Counted from the first letter of the stretch, positions 7,001-16,250 are shown. The stretch: DNA of 64,000 nucleotides from Lacrimispora defluvii (GCA_013036995.1 JAAOXG010000001.1:186001-250000); one strand, 5' to 3'. A program made the numbers and translations. Notes: generated by a model from the sequence alone, not told the origin.

Positions 7001-8008
7001 ATGAAAAAAGTAATTGGAATTGTATTATCAGCTATGATGGCAATCTCTTTGACTGCCTGCAGTTCGACTGCAGACAATACAGCTCAGACTCAGAGTGAGG
7101 CGCAGACAACTGCGGCTGTAACATCAGAAGCAAAAGGGACGGAAGCAAAAGGAACAGAAGAAAAGCAGAAACCGGTTAAAATCGGAGTTTCCGCACCGGA
7201 TTTAACCAATGTTTTCTTTATCCAGATTAAAGAGGCAATGCAGAAATCCCTTCAGAATCCGGAAGATGAACTCATCATACAGGATGCAGGCGGAGATCAG
7301 AATAAGCAGATGAATGACGTTATGGATATGATCAATCAGGGGTGCGACGTAATCTGTATCTCAGCAATTAACTCCGAAGGCGTAAGGGCAACACTGGAAG
7401 CATGTAAGGAAGCCGGAATTCCGGTAATTGCATTTAATACCGCGGTAAAAAATCCGGAACTGGTTCAGTGTACCGTTGTTTCCGATAATCTGGAAGCAGG
7501 AAAGCTTTGTGCACAGGCACTGGCTAAAGCATTAGATGGAAAAGGCAAAGTAGTTGAAATTACATACAGTACAACAGAAGTTTGTTATAACCGCCAGTTG
7601 GGCTTTGAAGAAGAAATGAAAAATTATCCTGGAATTGAAATCATTCAGACAAAGGACGTAGAGAAACCAAAGTCTGATTATTCCCAGCCGATTATGGTTG
7701 ATTTTATCAATGCCAATCCAGTCATTGACGGCGTATTTACAATCAACGATCCCACTGCCAGAGGAGCAATTGCAGCTTTAAAAGAAGCTGGACGTCTGGA
7801 TAAGACAAAGGTTGTATCTGTAGATGGATCAGATGAAGGAAAAGGATTTATCCGTTCTGGTGAGATGGTAGCATCTGCAGCACAGGATCCGGCTGGAATC
7901 GGAGCTACCTGTATGGAAAGCGCATACAGACTTCTGTCTGGTAAGACAATTGAAGAGAAGGTAGTAGTACCTATGTCTATTATTACGGAAGAAAACGTTG
8001 GTAAGTAA
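7001..8008 (+). CDS. Ribose-type sugar ABC transporter substrate-binding lipoprotein
   Basis: 335 aa. A signal peptide with lipobox SLTAC (Cys at about 20) is followed by an Ala/Thr/Glu-rich linker to residue 60, then a periplasmic-binding-protein type 1 domain of the RbsB/XylF class (KIGVSAPDLTNVFF, INQGCDVICISAINSEGV, NPVIDGVFTINDPTARGA). It should deliver a sugar or polyol to the permease and ATPase encoded next. First gene of a long operon. Gene order (binding protein, ATPase, permease) fits carbohydrate uptake transporter family 2. The ligand cannot be named from sequence. Confidence 0.92.
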   Translation: MKKVIGIVLSAMMAISLTACSSTADNTAQTQSEAQTTAAVTSEAKGTEAKGTEEKQKPVKIGVSAPDLTNVFFIQIKEAMQKSLQNPEDELIIQDAGGDQNKQMNDVMDMINQGCDVICISAINSEGVRATLEACKEAGIPVIAFNTAVKNPELVQCTVVSDNLEAGKLCAQALAKALDGKGKVVEITYSTTEVCYNRQLGFEEEMKNYPGIEIIQTKDVEKPKSDYSQPIMVDFINANPVIDGVFTINDPTARGAIAALKEAGRLDKTKVVSVDGSDEGKGFIRSGEMVASAAQDPAGIGATCMESAYRLLSGKTIEEKVVVPMSIITEENVGK

Positions 8009-8060
8009 TCCGTAAACACTTTGACCCGAAGCGATGAATGCAGAACAGGAGTAGAAAAAC

Positions 8061-9569
8061 ATGTCAGACGCATATGTTTTTGAGATGAAAGATATTACAA
8101 AAGCTTTTGGCCGCAATGTTGTGCTTGACGGAGTCAGTATTTCCATAAAGCCCGGAGAAGTCCGGGCTCTTATGGGAGAGAATGGTGCAGGAAAGTCAAC
8201 TCTGATGAAAATTTTAGGCGGCATTATCAGTGCAGATTCCGGTACGATTTTCATGAGCGGAAAAGAGGCTTCCATCAAGCATGTAGAGGATGCCAGAGCC
8301 TTCGGCGTCAGCTTTATCCATCAGGAGATCACCAATATTCCGGAGATGACCATTGCTGAGAATATTTTTCTTGGAAGAGAACCGAAAAATCATTTAAAAA
8401 TGGTTGATTACCGGAGAATGAAAAAGGAGGCTCAAAAGGCTCTTGATGCCCTGGGACTTAAACTGGATTCCGGAATGCTCATTCGTGGCCTGTCCGTAGC
8501 CCAGCAGCAGATGATTGAGATTGCAAGAGCTGTCAGCGAAGGGGCGAAAATTTTAATTCTTGATGAACCAACTGCTTCTTTATCAAAAAGTGAGACTGAC
8601 AATCTGTTTTCACAGATTGCCCGTTTAAAAAAGGCCGGAGTTGCCATGATTTACATTTCCCACCGTATGGAAGAAACCTTTAAGGTATGTGATTCCGTTA
8701 CTGTACTTCGGGATGGTAAATTCATCGGAACCAGGCAGACCAGTGAAACAACGGAAAACGAACTGATCAGCATGATGGTCGGACGTGAGTTTAACAATAT
8801 GTACGGGAATGAGCGCGTCATTGGGGGCGATATAATCCTGGAAGTAAAACATTTGACAACCGATAAAGTTACTGATATCAGCTTTACATTGAAAAAAGGG
8901 GAAATACTTGGATTTTCCGGACTGGTGGGAGCTGGGCGTACAGAGCTGGCACTGGCAATATTCGGAATTGACAGCATACAGTCAGGCGAAGTCTGGCTGG
9001 AGGGAAAACAGCTTACAATCAAAAAGCCGAAGGATGCCATTTCAGCAGGTATTGCCCTTGTACCGGAAGAGCGGAAGGAGCAGGGGCTTTTTCTGGGGCA
9101 CAGCATAGCAACCAACCTGACTTTTCAGGTACTTTCTGAATATATACAGAGGTTACAGGTAGATAAGAAGAAAGAGAAGAGTATCGTTGATGAATTTAAG
9201 CAGAAGCTTTCGATTAAGATGGCTTCGACTGAACAGACAGCGGGAGAATTATCCGGCGGAAACCAGCAAAAAATCGTCATATCAAAGTGGCTGGCTGCAA
9301 AGCCCAAGGTCCTTATTCTGGACGAGCCTACAAGGGGAATTGATGTGGGGGCAAAGGCTGAGATTTATAAACTGATGCATACCCTGGCTCAGGAAGGGGT
9401 TTCCATCATTATGATTTCTTCCGAGCTTCCTGAAATTATTAACAATTCCAGCCGGATCGCCGTTATGAGGGAAGGCTGCCTGGCGGGAATCATTGATCAG
9501 ACAGTAACGGAAAGCTCGCAGGAAATGATCATGTCATATGCAGTGGGAGGAGAACATACAACATGCTAA
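8061..9569 (+). CDS. Sugar ABC transporter ATPase with two nucleotide-binding domains (RbsA type)
   Basis: 502 aa, the usual RbsA/MglA/XylG length. Domain 1 has Walker A GENGAGKST (39-47), signature LSVAQQQM and Walker B ILILDEP. Domain 2 (from about 250) has the degenerate Walker A GLVGAGRTEL normal for this family, signature LSGGNQQK and Walker B VLILDEPTRGIDVGAK. Only domain 1 is expected to be fully ATPase-competent. The ATG overlaps nothing upstream but the last 7 bases overlap the permease start. Cytoplasmic subunit energising uptake of the sugar bound by the lipoprotein encoded upstream. Confidence 0.95.
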   Translation: MSDAYVFEMKDITKAFGRNVVLDGVSISIKPGEVRALMGENGAGKSTLMKILGGIISADSGTIFMSGKEASIKHVEDARAFGVSFIHQEITNIPEMTIAENIFLGREPKNHLKMVDYRRMKKEAQKALDALGLKLDSGMLIRGLSVAQQQMIEIARAVSEGAKILILDEPTASLSKSETDNLFSQIARLKKAGVAMIYISHRMEETFKVCDSVTVLRDGKFIGTRQTSETTENELISMMVGREFNNMYGNERVIGGDIILEVKHLTTDKVTDISFTLKKGEILGFSGLVGAGRTELALAIFGIDSIQSGEVWLEGKQLTIKKPKDAISAGIALVPEERKEQGLFLGHSIATNLTFQVLSEYIQRLQVDKKKEKSIVDEFKQKLSIKMASTEQTAGELSGGNQQKIVISKWLAAKPKVLILDEPTRGIDVGAKAEIYKLMHTLAQEGVSIIMISSELPEIINNSSRIAVMREGCLAGIIDQTVTESSQEMIMSYAVGGEHTTC

Positions 9570-10570
9570 GCAAGAAGAATCAACCAGAGACAGCACAGTT
9601 AAAAGCACCGGGTCTCTGGAATACCAATCCCTTTCTGATCTGGCTGAAACGGAATATGGCAGCCATGATCGCCCTGGTTTTCTTATGCGTCTTATTATCA
9701 ATCACAACCGATACCTTTCTTGTGAAAAATAATTTATTCAGTGTTTTACGGCAGGTGTGTGTGAACTGCTTTATCGCTTTTGGAATTACCTGTGTCTTAA
9801 TCTGCGGAGGCATTGATTTGTCAGTGGGTTCTGTTGTGGCAGCAGCCGGAGTAATAGCCGTACGATGCGGGAATGGAGGACTTCCACTGATTGCAGTATT
9901 TCTGATTCCTCTGTTATTTGGAGCAGTTATCGGCTTTATGAACGGATTTGTAATATCCCACACCACACTGCCTCCCTTTATTGTCACACTGTCCATGCAG
10001 ATTATCGTCCGTGGTGTCAGCTATATTTTAACCGGCGGACAGCCTGCACAGTCCAATAACGAAACATTTAACAACATGGGAGTTGGAAGCTTTCTGGGAG
10101 TTCCCATCCCTGTTATCTTTGTAGGTGCTGCTTTTGTAATTCTGTATTTTATTATGAACCGCACCTCCTTTGGGCGCCATGTCTATGCTACAGGCGGTAA
10201 CAAAGAGGCGGCCAAATATGCAGGAGTAGATACCAGATGGATTCAGGTAAGAGTCTATGTTATAAGTGCAGTTATGGCTGCACTTGCCGGAGTGGTTCTG
10301 GCAGCAAGACTTTATTCCGGACAGCCGTCAGTGGGAGAAGGATTTGAGCGTGACGCCATTGCAGCTTCTGTTCTTGGCGGAACCAGTTTTAACGGAGGAA
10401 TTGGTACCTTAGGGGGAACGGTAATAGGTGTTCTCATCATTGGTGTTTTAAATAATGGAATGAATCTTCTTAAAATCAACAGCTACTGGCAGTTTGTGGT
10501 AAAAGGATTTGTAATTCTGGGTGCAGTATACGTGGATTATTTAAAGAAGAAAAGCTCTATGAGAAAATAA
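9563..10570 (+). CDS. Sugar ABC transporter permease (RbsC type)
   Basis: 335 aa with eight to ten hydrophobic segments. The N-terminal 25 residues are hydrophilic, then the first span. The family patterns GGIDLSVGSVVA and TSFGRHVYATGGNKEAAKYAGV (read here in two pieces) are present, the latter being the loop that docks on the ATPase. The ATG overlaps the end of the ATPase gene by seven bases, and GGGAGGAG precedes it, so coupled translation is likely. One permease gene implies a homodimer in the membrane. Confidence 0.93.
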   Translation: MLSKKNQPETAQLKAPGLWNTNPFLIWLKRNMAAMIALVFLCVLLSITTDTFLVKNNLFSVLRQVCVNCFIAFGITCVLICGGIDLSVGSVVAAAGVIAVRCGNGGLPLIAVFLIPLLFGAVIGFMNGFVISHTTLPPFIVTLSMQIIVRGVSYILTGGQPAQSNNETFNNMGVGSFLGVPIPVIFVGAAFVILYFIMNRTSFGRHVYATGGNKEAAKYAGVDTRWIQVRVYVISAVMAALAGVVLAARLYSGQPSVGEGFERDAIAASVLGGTSFNGGIGTLGGTVIGVLIIGVLNNGMNLLKINSYWQFVVKGFVILGAVYVDYLKKKSSMRK

Positions 10571-10603
10571 GTACTTACATAGAAAAGACGGAGGCATAAG
10601 GAC

Positions 10604-11419
10604 ATGATGGACATAGATGAATTAAAGAAGATATGCAGGGAAATCCGTAAGGATATTATTAATATGACTGCCGATGCAGCCAGCGGTCATCCGGGAGGCT
10701 CCTTATCAGCGGTAGAGCTGATGGCAGGGCTCTTTTATACACAGATGAACGTGGATCCTGAGAATCCGGATATGGAAGACCGTGACCGGTTTGTGTTAAG
10801 CAAAGGTCATGCGGCGCCCTGCTATTACGCAGTGCTTGGAGAGATGGGATTTTTTGATAAGGCAGAGTTTAAAAACTTCCGCCAGCTTCACAGCATACTT
10901 CAGGGTCATCCGGATGCGAAAAAAGTGCCTGGCATTGACGCCTCCACAGGTTCCCTGGGACAGGGAATTTCCATAGCAGTGGGCATGGCTCTGGGCGCAA
11001 AGGCTCAGAAAAAGGAGATTAAGGTTTATGCCCTTTTAGGGGACGGAGAGTTGCAGGAAGGCCAGGTTTGGGAGGCATGTATGGCAGCTGCCAACTATCA
11101 TCTTGACAATCTGACCATTATTATAGACAACAACGGACTTCAGATTGACGGAACCAATGATCAGGTAATGTCGTTGGGAGATTTATCTTCTAAATTCAAA
11201 GCATTTGGTTTTCAGGTACTGGAGCTTCCGGATGGAAATAATTTAGAAGAGGTACTGGCAGCATACTCCATCAGTACCATGGAAGGAAAACCAAAATGTA
11301 TTCTGGCTCACACGGTAAAAGGAAAAGGCATCTCCTTTATGGAAAATCAGGTTGGCTGGCATGGAAAAGCACCAAATGAAGAAGAAAGACAACAGGCATT
11401 AAAGGAACTGGAGGCATAG
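10604..11419 (+). CDS. Transketolase N-terminal (thiamine diphosphate-binding) subunit
   Basis: 271 aa, the length of the N-terminal half of split transketolases. It has SGHPGGSLSAVE, SKGHAAPCYYAVLG and the ThDP-binding GDGELQEGQVWEACMAA...IIDNNGLQ region (GDG then NN about 30 residues later). It needs the C-terminal subunit encoded two bases downstream. The pair moves a two-carbon unit from a ketose to an aldose acceptor. Being encoded beside a sugar importer, it is probably a dedicated enzyme and not the housekeeping transketolase. GGAGG lies nine bases before ATG 10604; a second ATG follows immediately. Confidence 0.93.
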   Translation: MMDIDELKKICREIRKDIINMTADAASGHPGGSLSAVELMAGLFYTQMNVDPENPDMEDRDRFVLSKGHAAPCYYAVLGEMGFFDKAEFKNFRQLHSILQGHPDAKKVPGIDASTGSLGQGISIAVGMALGAKAQKKEIKVYALLGDGELQEGQVWEACMAAANYHLDNLTIIIDNNGLQIDGTNDQVMSLGDLSSKFKAFGFQVLELPDGNNLEEVLAAYSISTMEGKPKCILAHTVKGKGISFMENQVGWHGKAPNEEERQQALKELEA

Positions 11420-11421
11420 AC

Positions 11422-12357
11422 ATGAGTGAATTAAAAGCAATCAGAGTGGCATACGGTGAAGCCCTTGCCAGTCTTGGAGAAGAAAATGAAAAGGTGGTTG
11501 TACTGGATGCGGATCTGGCTCATGCAACCATGACAGCAACCTTTGGATCAAAATTCCCGGAGCGTTTTTTCAATGCAGGAATTGCAGAAGCCAATATGGT
11601 GGATATGAGTGCAGGACTGTCTACCATGGGATATATTCCTTTTTGCAGCACCTTTGCCGTATTTGGGGCAGGACGTGCTTATGAGCAGGTGCGTAACGGA
11701 GTTGCTTACCCTAATTTCAACGTAAAGCTTGGTATGACTCATTCCGGAATTACTCTGGGAGAGGATGGGGGAAGCCATCAGGCAATTGAAGATATGGCTC
11801 TGATGCGTGTAATTCCAGGTATGACCGTAGTGGTTCCCTGTGATGCCAATGAGACTCACCGTGCCGTAAAGGCTGTTGCTGATATGAAAGGCCCGGCATA
11901 TTTAAGGCTGGCAAGACTTCCAAGTCCGGTATTTGAAGAGGATATGCCATTTGAAATTGGTAAGGCAAATGTGCTGAAAGAAGGAAAAGAAGCAGTTGTA
12001 TTTGCCTGCGGAATTATGGTAGCGACTGCCCTTGAATGTGCAAAACGCCTGGAGTCAGAAGGAATCAGTATTACAGTGGTTAACATGCATACCATCAAAC
12101 CAGTTGATAAGGACTGCATTTTAAAATATGCTTTCGGCTGTAATCATGTCATTACAGTAGAAGAGCACAGCACCATCGGCGGACTGGGAGATGCAGTAGG
12201 AGAAGTTCTGTTAAATAATAAGTGCAATGTATCCTTTAAAAAGATTGGAGTGGAGGACCGCTTTGGACAGTCAGGAAAACCGGAAGATCTCTTAGAAGAG
12301 TACGGACTCAGTGAAAAACAGGTATATAATCAGATAAAAGGAGTGTTAAACAGATGA
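11422..12357 (+). CDS. Transketolase C-terminal (pyrimidine-binding) subunit
   Basis: 311 aa. Contains the Pyr domain (VVVLDADLAHATMT, FFNAGIAEANMVDMSAGL with the catalytic Glu of the GIAE motif), a central THSGITLGEDGGSHQ segment and the C-terminal domain (VVNMHTIKPVDKD, EEHSTIGGLG). Starts two bases after its partner stops, which favours one-to-one synthesis. The next gene starts inside its stop codon (ATGA). Split transketolases are common in Clostridia; the operon context suggests an unusual pentose, tetrose or sulfosugar substrate. Confidence 0.93.
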   Translation: MSELKAIRVAYGEALASLGEENEKVVVLDADLAHATMTATFGSKFPERFFNAGIAEANMVDMSAGLSTMGYIPFCSTFAVFGAGRAYEQVRNGVAYPNFNVKLGMTHSGITLGEDGGSHQAIEDMALMRVIPGMTVVVPCDANETHRAVKAVADMKGPAYLRLARLPSPVFEEDMPFEIGKANVLKEGKEAVVFACGIMVATALECAKRLESEGISITVVNMHTIKPVDKDCILKYAFGCNHVITVEEHSTIGGLGDAVGEVLLNNKCNVSFKKIGVEDRFGQSGKPEDLLEEYGLSEKQVYNQIKGVLNR

Positions 12358-12992
12358 AAATAGCATTGATTAATGAAAACAGCCAGGCTGCTAAAAATGG
12401 AATCATTTACACCAGTTTAAAGAATGTGGCTGATACAAAGGGCTATGAAGTGGATAACTATGGTATGTATTCTCCCGAAGATGGCTGCTCCCTTACCTAT
12501 GTACAGAATGGAATCCTGGCAGCAATTCTGTTAAATTCCAAAGCAGCGGATTACGTAGTGACCGGCTGCGGAACCGGACAGGGAGCCATGCTGGCATTAA
12601 ACAGTTTCCCGGGAGTGATCTGCGGTCTGGTAACGGATCCAAGTGACGGCTACATGTTTGCTCAGATCAATGATGGAAATGCCATTGCCATGCCATTTGC
12701 AAAGGGCTTTGGCTGGGGGGCAGAGCTGAATCTGGAATACGCTTTTGAAAAACTATTCTCTGAAGAGAGCGGACAGGGTTATCCAAGAGAACGGGCAGTT
12801 CCGGAACAGCGCAATAAAAAGATTTTAGACGGAGTGAGAGAGAACAATTTAAAGGATCTTATTACCTGCTTAAAAGGACTGGACCAGGATCTGGTAAAGG
12901 GTGCACTGGGCGGTGAGAAGTTCAAAGAACTGTTTTTTGCAAACTGCAAAGATGGATCAATACTTGAATATGTAAAAAGTCTGCTTGCTTAG
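12354..12992 (+). CDS. RpiB/LacAB-family sugar(-phosphate) isomerase, long form
   Basis: 212 aa, against about 150 for ordinary RpiB. The N-terminal 150 residues have the family fold, with VVTGCGTGQGAMLALN (catalytic-type Cys) and AIAMPFAKGFGWGAELNLEYAFEKLF. The C-terminal 60 residues form an extra helical extension. The start overlaps the transketolase stop by four bases. It should interconvert an aldose and a ketose; whether the substrate is phosphorylated is open, because the operon encodes no kinase. RpiB-type isomerases also serve tetrose and deoxy-sulfotetrose pathways. Confidence 0.8.
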   Translation: MKIALINENSQAAKNGIIYTSLKNVADTKGYEVDNYGMYSPEDGCSLTYVQNGILAAILLNSKAADYVVTGCGTGQGAMLALNSFPGVICGLVTDPSDGYMFAQINDGNAIAMPFAKGFGWGAELNLEYAFEKLFSEESGQGYPRERAVPEQRNKKILDGVRENNLKDLITCLKGLDQDLVKGALGGEKFKELFFANCKDGSILEYVKSLLA

Positions 12993-13002
12993 GAGCTGAG
13001 TG

Positions 13003-13380
13003 ATGATAAAGAATATACCGTCTGGAATTGCCCATGTGGCAATTCCTACAGATAATCCGGAATTAACCGTTTCCTTTTATGAAAATCTGGGCTTTATCCG
13101 ACTGGTTGACCATGGCGTCAGAGGAATGCTTCAGTGTCAGACCTGTGTGATTGAATATTATCCCAGACGTCAGGATGAAAAACCGGCTGGCAGTATTGAT
13201 CACATTGCCCTGACCTGTGAACATCTGGACGAAGCCTATGAGGAAATTCTGGCACAGGGCCACCAGATGATTACAAATGGAATTGAATCCAATGAGATGT
13301 TTGCTCCACGAACCAACCGTTTCTTCCTTTTTAAAGGCCCAAATGGAGAAAAGATTGAATTTTGCAAAATTGAGGAATAG
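13003..13380 (+). CDS. VOC (glyoxalase/bleomycin-resistance fold) protein
   Basis: 125 aa, a single VOC unit pair. Metal-ligand-like positions are seen in [43 protein letters not shown] and [14 protein letters not shown] 13003 is preferred over GTG 13000 because AGGAG lies seven bases before it. VOC proteins include epimerases, lyases and dioxygenases, so the reaction is not deducible. Its place between an isomerase and a transaldolase suggests epimerisation or isomerisation of an intermediate in the same pathway. Confidence 0.8.
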   Translation: MIKNIPSGIAHVAIPTDNPELTVSFYENLGFIRLVDHGVRGMLQCQTCVIEYYPRRQDEKPAGSIDHIALTCEHLDEAYEEILAQGHQMITNGIESNEMFAPRTNRFFLFKGPNGEKIEFCKIEE

Positions 13381-13412
13381 ATGAGAAGACTGGAGGGAAA
13401 AGGAGAACTGTC

Positions 13413-14066
13413 ATGAGATTTTTTGTTGATACGGCAAATACGGAAGATGTAAAAAAGGCAAATGATATGGGAATTATCTGCGGAGTAACCACCAACCCAT
13501 CCCTGATTGCCAAAGAAGGAAGAGATTTTTCAGAAGTAATTAAAGAGATTGCTTCTATTGTAGATGGCCCCATAAGCGGTGAAGTGAAAGCAACCACAAC
13601 GGATGCGATTCATATGATCAGCGAGGGAAGGGAAATTGCAGCCATTCACCCCAACATGGTAGTGAAAATTCCAATGACAGCAGAGGGATTAAAAGCAGTA
13701 AAGGTTTTAACAGCAGAAGGAATCAAAACAAATGTAACTCTTGTATTTTCGGCTGCCCAGGCTTTACTGGCCGCCCGTGCAGGAGCAACCTATGTATCAC
13801 CGTTTTTAGGCCGCCTCGATGATATCTCCATGCCGGGTATTGATTTAATCCGGGACATTATGGAGATTTTCACCCAGCATGGGATTGAGACGGAGATTAT
13901 TGCAGCCAGTATCCGGAATCCCATTCATGTGATTGACTGTGCAAAGGCAGGGGCGGATATTGCTACGGTTCCTTACGGGGTACTGGCGCAGATGATCCGC
14001 CATCCCCTGACAGATCAGGGAATCGATAAATTTGTTGCTGATTATAAAGCTGTATTTGGAGAATAG
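13413..14066 (+). CDS. Transaldolase / fructose-6-phosphate aldolase-type (FSA/TalC)
   Basis: 217 aa, the short single-domain form of transaldolase. [20 protein letters not shown] and [13 protein letters not shown] are the family N-terminus; the Schiff-base Lys is K85 in [15 protein letters not shown] and IAASIRNP follow. Enzymes of this subfamily act either as transaldolases or as aldolases using free dihydroxyacetone, so the two cannot be separated here. Last gene of the operon, with AAGGAG before its ATG and a terminator just after. Confidence 0.92.
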   Translation: MRFFVDTANTEDVKKANDMGIICGVTTNPSLIAKEGRDFSEVIKEIASIVDGPISGEVKATTTDAIHMISEGREIAAIHPNMVVKIPMTAEGLKAVKVLTAEGIKTNVTLVFSAAQALLAARAGATYVSPFLGRLDDISMPGIDLIRDIMEIFTQHGIETEIIAASIRNPIHVIDCAKAGADIATVPYGVLAQMIRHPLTDQGIDKFVADYKAVFGE

Positions 14067-14075
14067 CTTTGAAAT

Positions 14076-14107
14076 AAGAACGGGACCGTGATGGTTTCGT
14101 TCTTTTT
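14076..14107 (+). terminator. Terminator of the ABC/transketolase operon
   Basis: AAGAACGGGACC (14076-14087), GTGAT loop, GGTTTCGTTCTT (14093-14104) with two G-U pairs, then T residues. Confidence 0.8.
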
Positions 14108-14231
14108 CGTATCTGGTTAATTGAGATCTCTGGCGTTTTTTGTATCAATGTTTTTAGGACTGACGCAAACAGGATAGGCTGGCTCATGTATATGTTTAGC
14201 TATAAAATACGTCAATATCTTATGTATAGTA

Positions 14232-14260
14232 TTGAAAAATTTCACCAAAGATGTTAGAAT
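14232..14260 (+). promoter_or_regulatory. Promoter of the ferritin gene
   Basis: TTGAAA (14232-14237), 17-base spacer, TAGAAT (14255-14260), about 108 bases before the start codon. No clear metal-regulator palindrome is seen in the leader. Confidence 0.55.
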
Positions 14261-14368
14261 ATAGCAAGAAACAAGTTGAAATGTTTGATAGTAACTAATT
14301 TAATGTGAAATATTGGACAATCTTGTTTCTGTAATCATTAAATTATATTATAAAGGAGGATTAAGATT

Positions 14369-14881
14369 ATGCTTAACAAAGAGATTGTTGCTAAGATAAA
14401 CAAACAGATTAATTTTGAACTTTACTCCGCATATGTATACCTGGATATATCAAACTATTATGCAGACCAGAATTTAAACGGGTTTGCAAACTGGTTTAAA
14501 ATACAGACTCAGGAGGAGCGGGATCATGCAATGCTGTTCATGGATTACCTTCTTCAGAATGGAGAAAAGATTGTTCTTTCTGATATTAAGGCCCCTTCCT
14601 TCAATTTCACTGATTTCCGTCAGCCGGCCATGGAAGCTTATGAACATGAGATTAAGGTAACAGCCTCCATTCACGACATTTACGGAGCTGCTTATGAAAT
14701 AAAGGATTTCCGTACCATGCAGTTTCTTGACTGGTTTGTAAAGGAACAGAGTGAAGAAGAGAAGAATACGGATGAGATCATTAAGAGATATGACTTGTTC
14801 GGTAATGATGCAAAGGGACTTTATCTCCTGGATTCGGAGCTGGCAGCCAGAGTCTATACTCCGCCTACACTGGTGATCTGA
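14369..14881 (+). CDS. ftnA: Non-haem ferritin
   Basis: Cytoplasmic iron-storage protein, 170 aa, forming a four-helix bundle that assembles into a 24-subunit shell. Ferroxidase-type ligands are visible at E17 (NFELYSAYVY), E50 and H53 (TQEERDHAMLFMDYL), E94 (YEHEIKVTAS) and Q127 (FVKEQSEEE). The bacterioferritin haem Met is not evident. AAGGAGG precedes the ATG. Monocistronic, between its own promoter and a terminator. Stored iron would complement the iron-type importer at the start of the window. Confidence 0.96.
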   Translation: MLNKEIVAKINKQINFELYSAYVYLDISNYYADQNLNGFANWFKIQTQEERDHAMLFMDYLLQNGEKIVLSDIKAPSFNFTDFRQPAMEAYEHEIKVTASIHDIYGAAYEIKDFRTMQFLDWFVKEQSEEEKNTDEIIKRYDLFGNDAKGLYLLDSELAARVYTPPTLVI

Positions 14882-14953
14882 TTTTTCAGGCAGAGGTTTG
14901 GAAATTAAATAAAGGTAGAACCCCTATAGGCAGGGGAAAAACCGCTTAAAAAA

Positions 14954-14991
14954 AAGAAGGATTCTTCAGATGGAAGAATTCTTCTTTTTTT
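14954..14991 (+). terminator. Terminator after ferritin
   Basis: AAGAAGGATTCTTC (14954-14967) pairs with GAAGAATTCTTCTT (14973-14986), followed by a run of T. Confidence 0.88.
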
Positions 14992-15045
14992 GTGTCCGTC
15001 GGGCACATATATTAATTTAACGTCATTAACTTAAGATCACCATTT

Positions 15046-15963
15046 TTAAAAATGGTTCCAATTGGTATTTACATATGTTTTAGCCAAATCGATCAGACAT
15101 TTATGAGGCGGTGTCATAATTAAATCCTTTCGATAAAGAATTGAATGAATTCTGTACAGTTTCGGTTCCAGTGAAAAGCAGGTAATCATCTTGTGAGGAG
15201 GCTGATATTCAACCGGAATAAATCCTACCCCGATGTTACTTGATACCATGTCACAAATAGACTGGACATGGGAGGTCATGCAGGCAACGGTGGGGTTAAA
15301 CTCCACCGTTTCAAAAAAATCTTCAATCAGATACCGGATACAGGATCCATTATGCTGCAGAATGAAAGGGGAACCTTGAAAATTTTCCAGAAGCTGTGTA
15401 CTGGTAAGAGAACGTTGTCGGTTTCCGCTAGCTTTCTGACAATAGGGATGGCTGCTGGGAGCGGCAAAGACAACCTCTTCTTTCTTCAGCTCAATGCTCT
15501 GGCCTCTGTACTGTTCAAGAGAATTGGCAGTTACAAATGCCAGGTCTATTTCACCTTTTGAAATAAAATTACTGGTAGATCTTAGATTATCGTCTGACAG
15601 AACAAGTTCCACCCTCGGGTAATACTTGCGGAAATCAGCCAGGATGCAGGAGAGCATTTGCATGGCGCTGGAGGCGGAGGTTCCAATACGGATCCGGCTT
15701 GAATTTGATACCCGTTTTATATCTTTTTCCAGATTTGTGGTTAAGGAAATCACTTTTTTTGCGTATTCTGCGTAAAGGCTTCCAACCGGAGTCAGGGAAT
15801 AGGTACCGCTTAATCTTTCAAAAAGCGGTGAACCCAGCTCCAGTTCCTGCTTGGTGAGGAACTGGCTGAGAGTGGGTTGTGATATGTATAGTTTTTTAGC
15901 TGCTTTGGTCATATTTCCAGTCTCAGCCAGCGCGAGAATATACTCCAGATATCTGATGTCCAT
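15046..15963 (-). CDS. LysR-family transcriptional regulator
   Basis: 305 aa. The N-terminal winged helix (1-60) reads MDIRYLEYILALAETGNMTK then KKLYISQPTLSQFLTKQELELG. The substrate-binding domain (about 90-300) is of type 2 periplasmic-binding fold. It diverges from the oligopeptide-type ABC operon at 16251, the usual layout for an activator of the neighbouring operon, so I infer control of the uronide uptake genes. A TATAG-N7-CTATA box sits 34-50 bases upstream of its start. Confidence 0.92.
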   Translation of the reverse strand: MDIRYLEYILALAETGNMTKAAKKLYISQPTLSQFLTKQELELGSPLFERLSGTYSLTPVGSLYAEYAKKVISLTTNLEKDIKRVSNSSRIRIGTSASSAMQMLSCILADFRKYYPRVELVLSDDNLRSTSNFISKGEIDLAFVTANSLEQYRGQSIELKKEEVVFAAPSSHPYCQKASGNRQRSLTSTQLLENFQGSPFILQHNGSCIRYLIEDFFETVEFNPTVACMTSHVQSICDMVSSNIGVGFIPVEYQPPHKMITCFSLEPKLYRIHSILYRKDLIMTPPHKCLIDLAKTYVNTNWNHF

Positions 15964-15996
15964 GGCAAACCTGCTTTCTTTTGTGCAAATTATAAT

Positions 15997-16013
15997 TATA
16001 GGCGATGACTATA
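15997..16013. promoter_or_regulatory. LysR-type box (T-N11-A) in the divergent region
   Basis: TATAG-gcgatga-CTATA, a perfect 5-7-5 dyad between the LysR gene and the ABC operon. The rest of the 287-base gap is AT-rich with a TATAAT at 16158-16163 as probable -10 for the rightward operon. Confidence 0.5.
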
Positions 16014-16216
16014 GTAAAAATAGGAAGGGGTTATTGGAAAAAATGTATAAAGATATATATAATTAGAACTTGAAAGTAGTTAAAATTTACATTGAAAAGG
16101 AGATGACGCAATTTATTATATAAAAACATTTATATTTTTATTATAACAAAGTATCGCTATAATGAAAACACTAAAATCAACAGAATGTAAAAAGAGTCAT
16201 GCAAGGAGGGAGGAAT

Positions 16217-16243
16217 ATGGCAGGTTATAAGTTCCTGCTATAA
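16217..16243 (+). other. Eight-codon leader ORF with strong ribosome-binding site
   Basis: AAGGAGGGAGGA precedes ATG 16217, which opens an ORF of eight codons (MAGYKFLL) ending TAA at 16241-16243. It stops seven bases before the ATG of the permease gene, which lacks a good site of its own. GCAGG (16220-16224) can pair with CCTGC (16234-16238) inside it. Either a coupled leader peptide or a hairpin that brings the strong site next to the permease start. Confidence 0.4.
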
Positions 16244-16250
16244 AGTTTAA

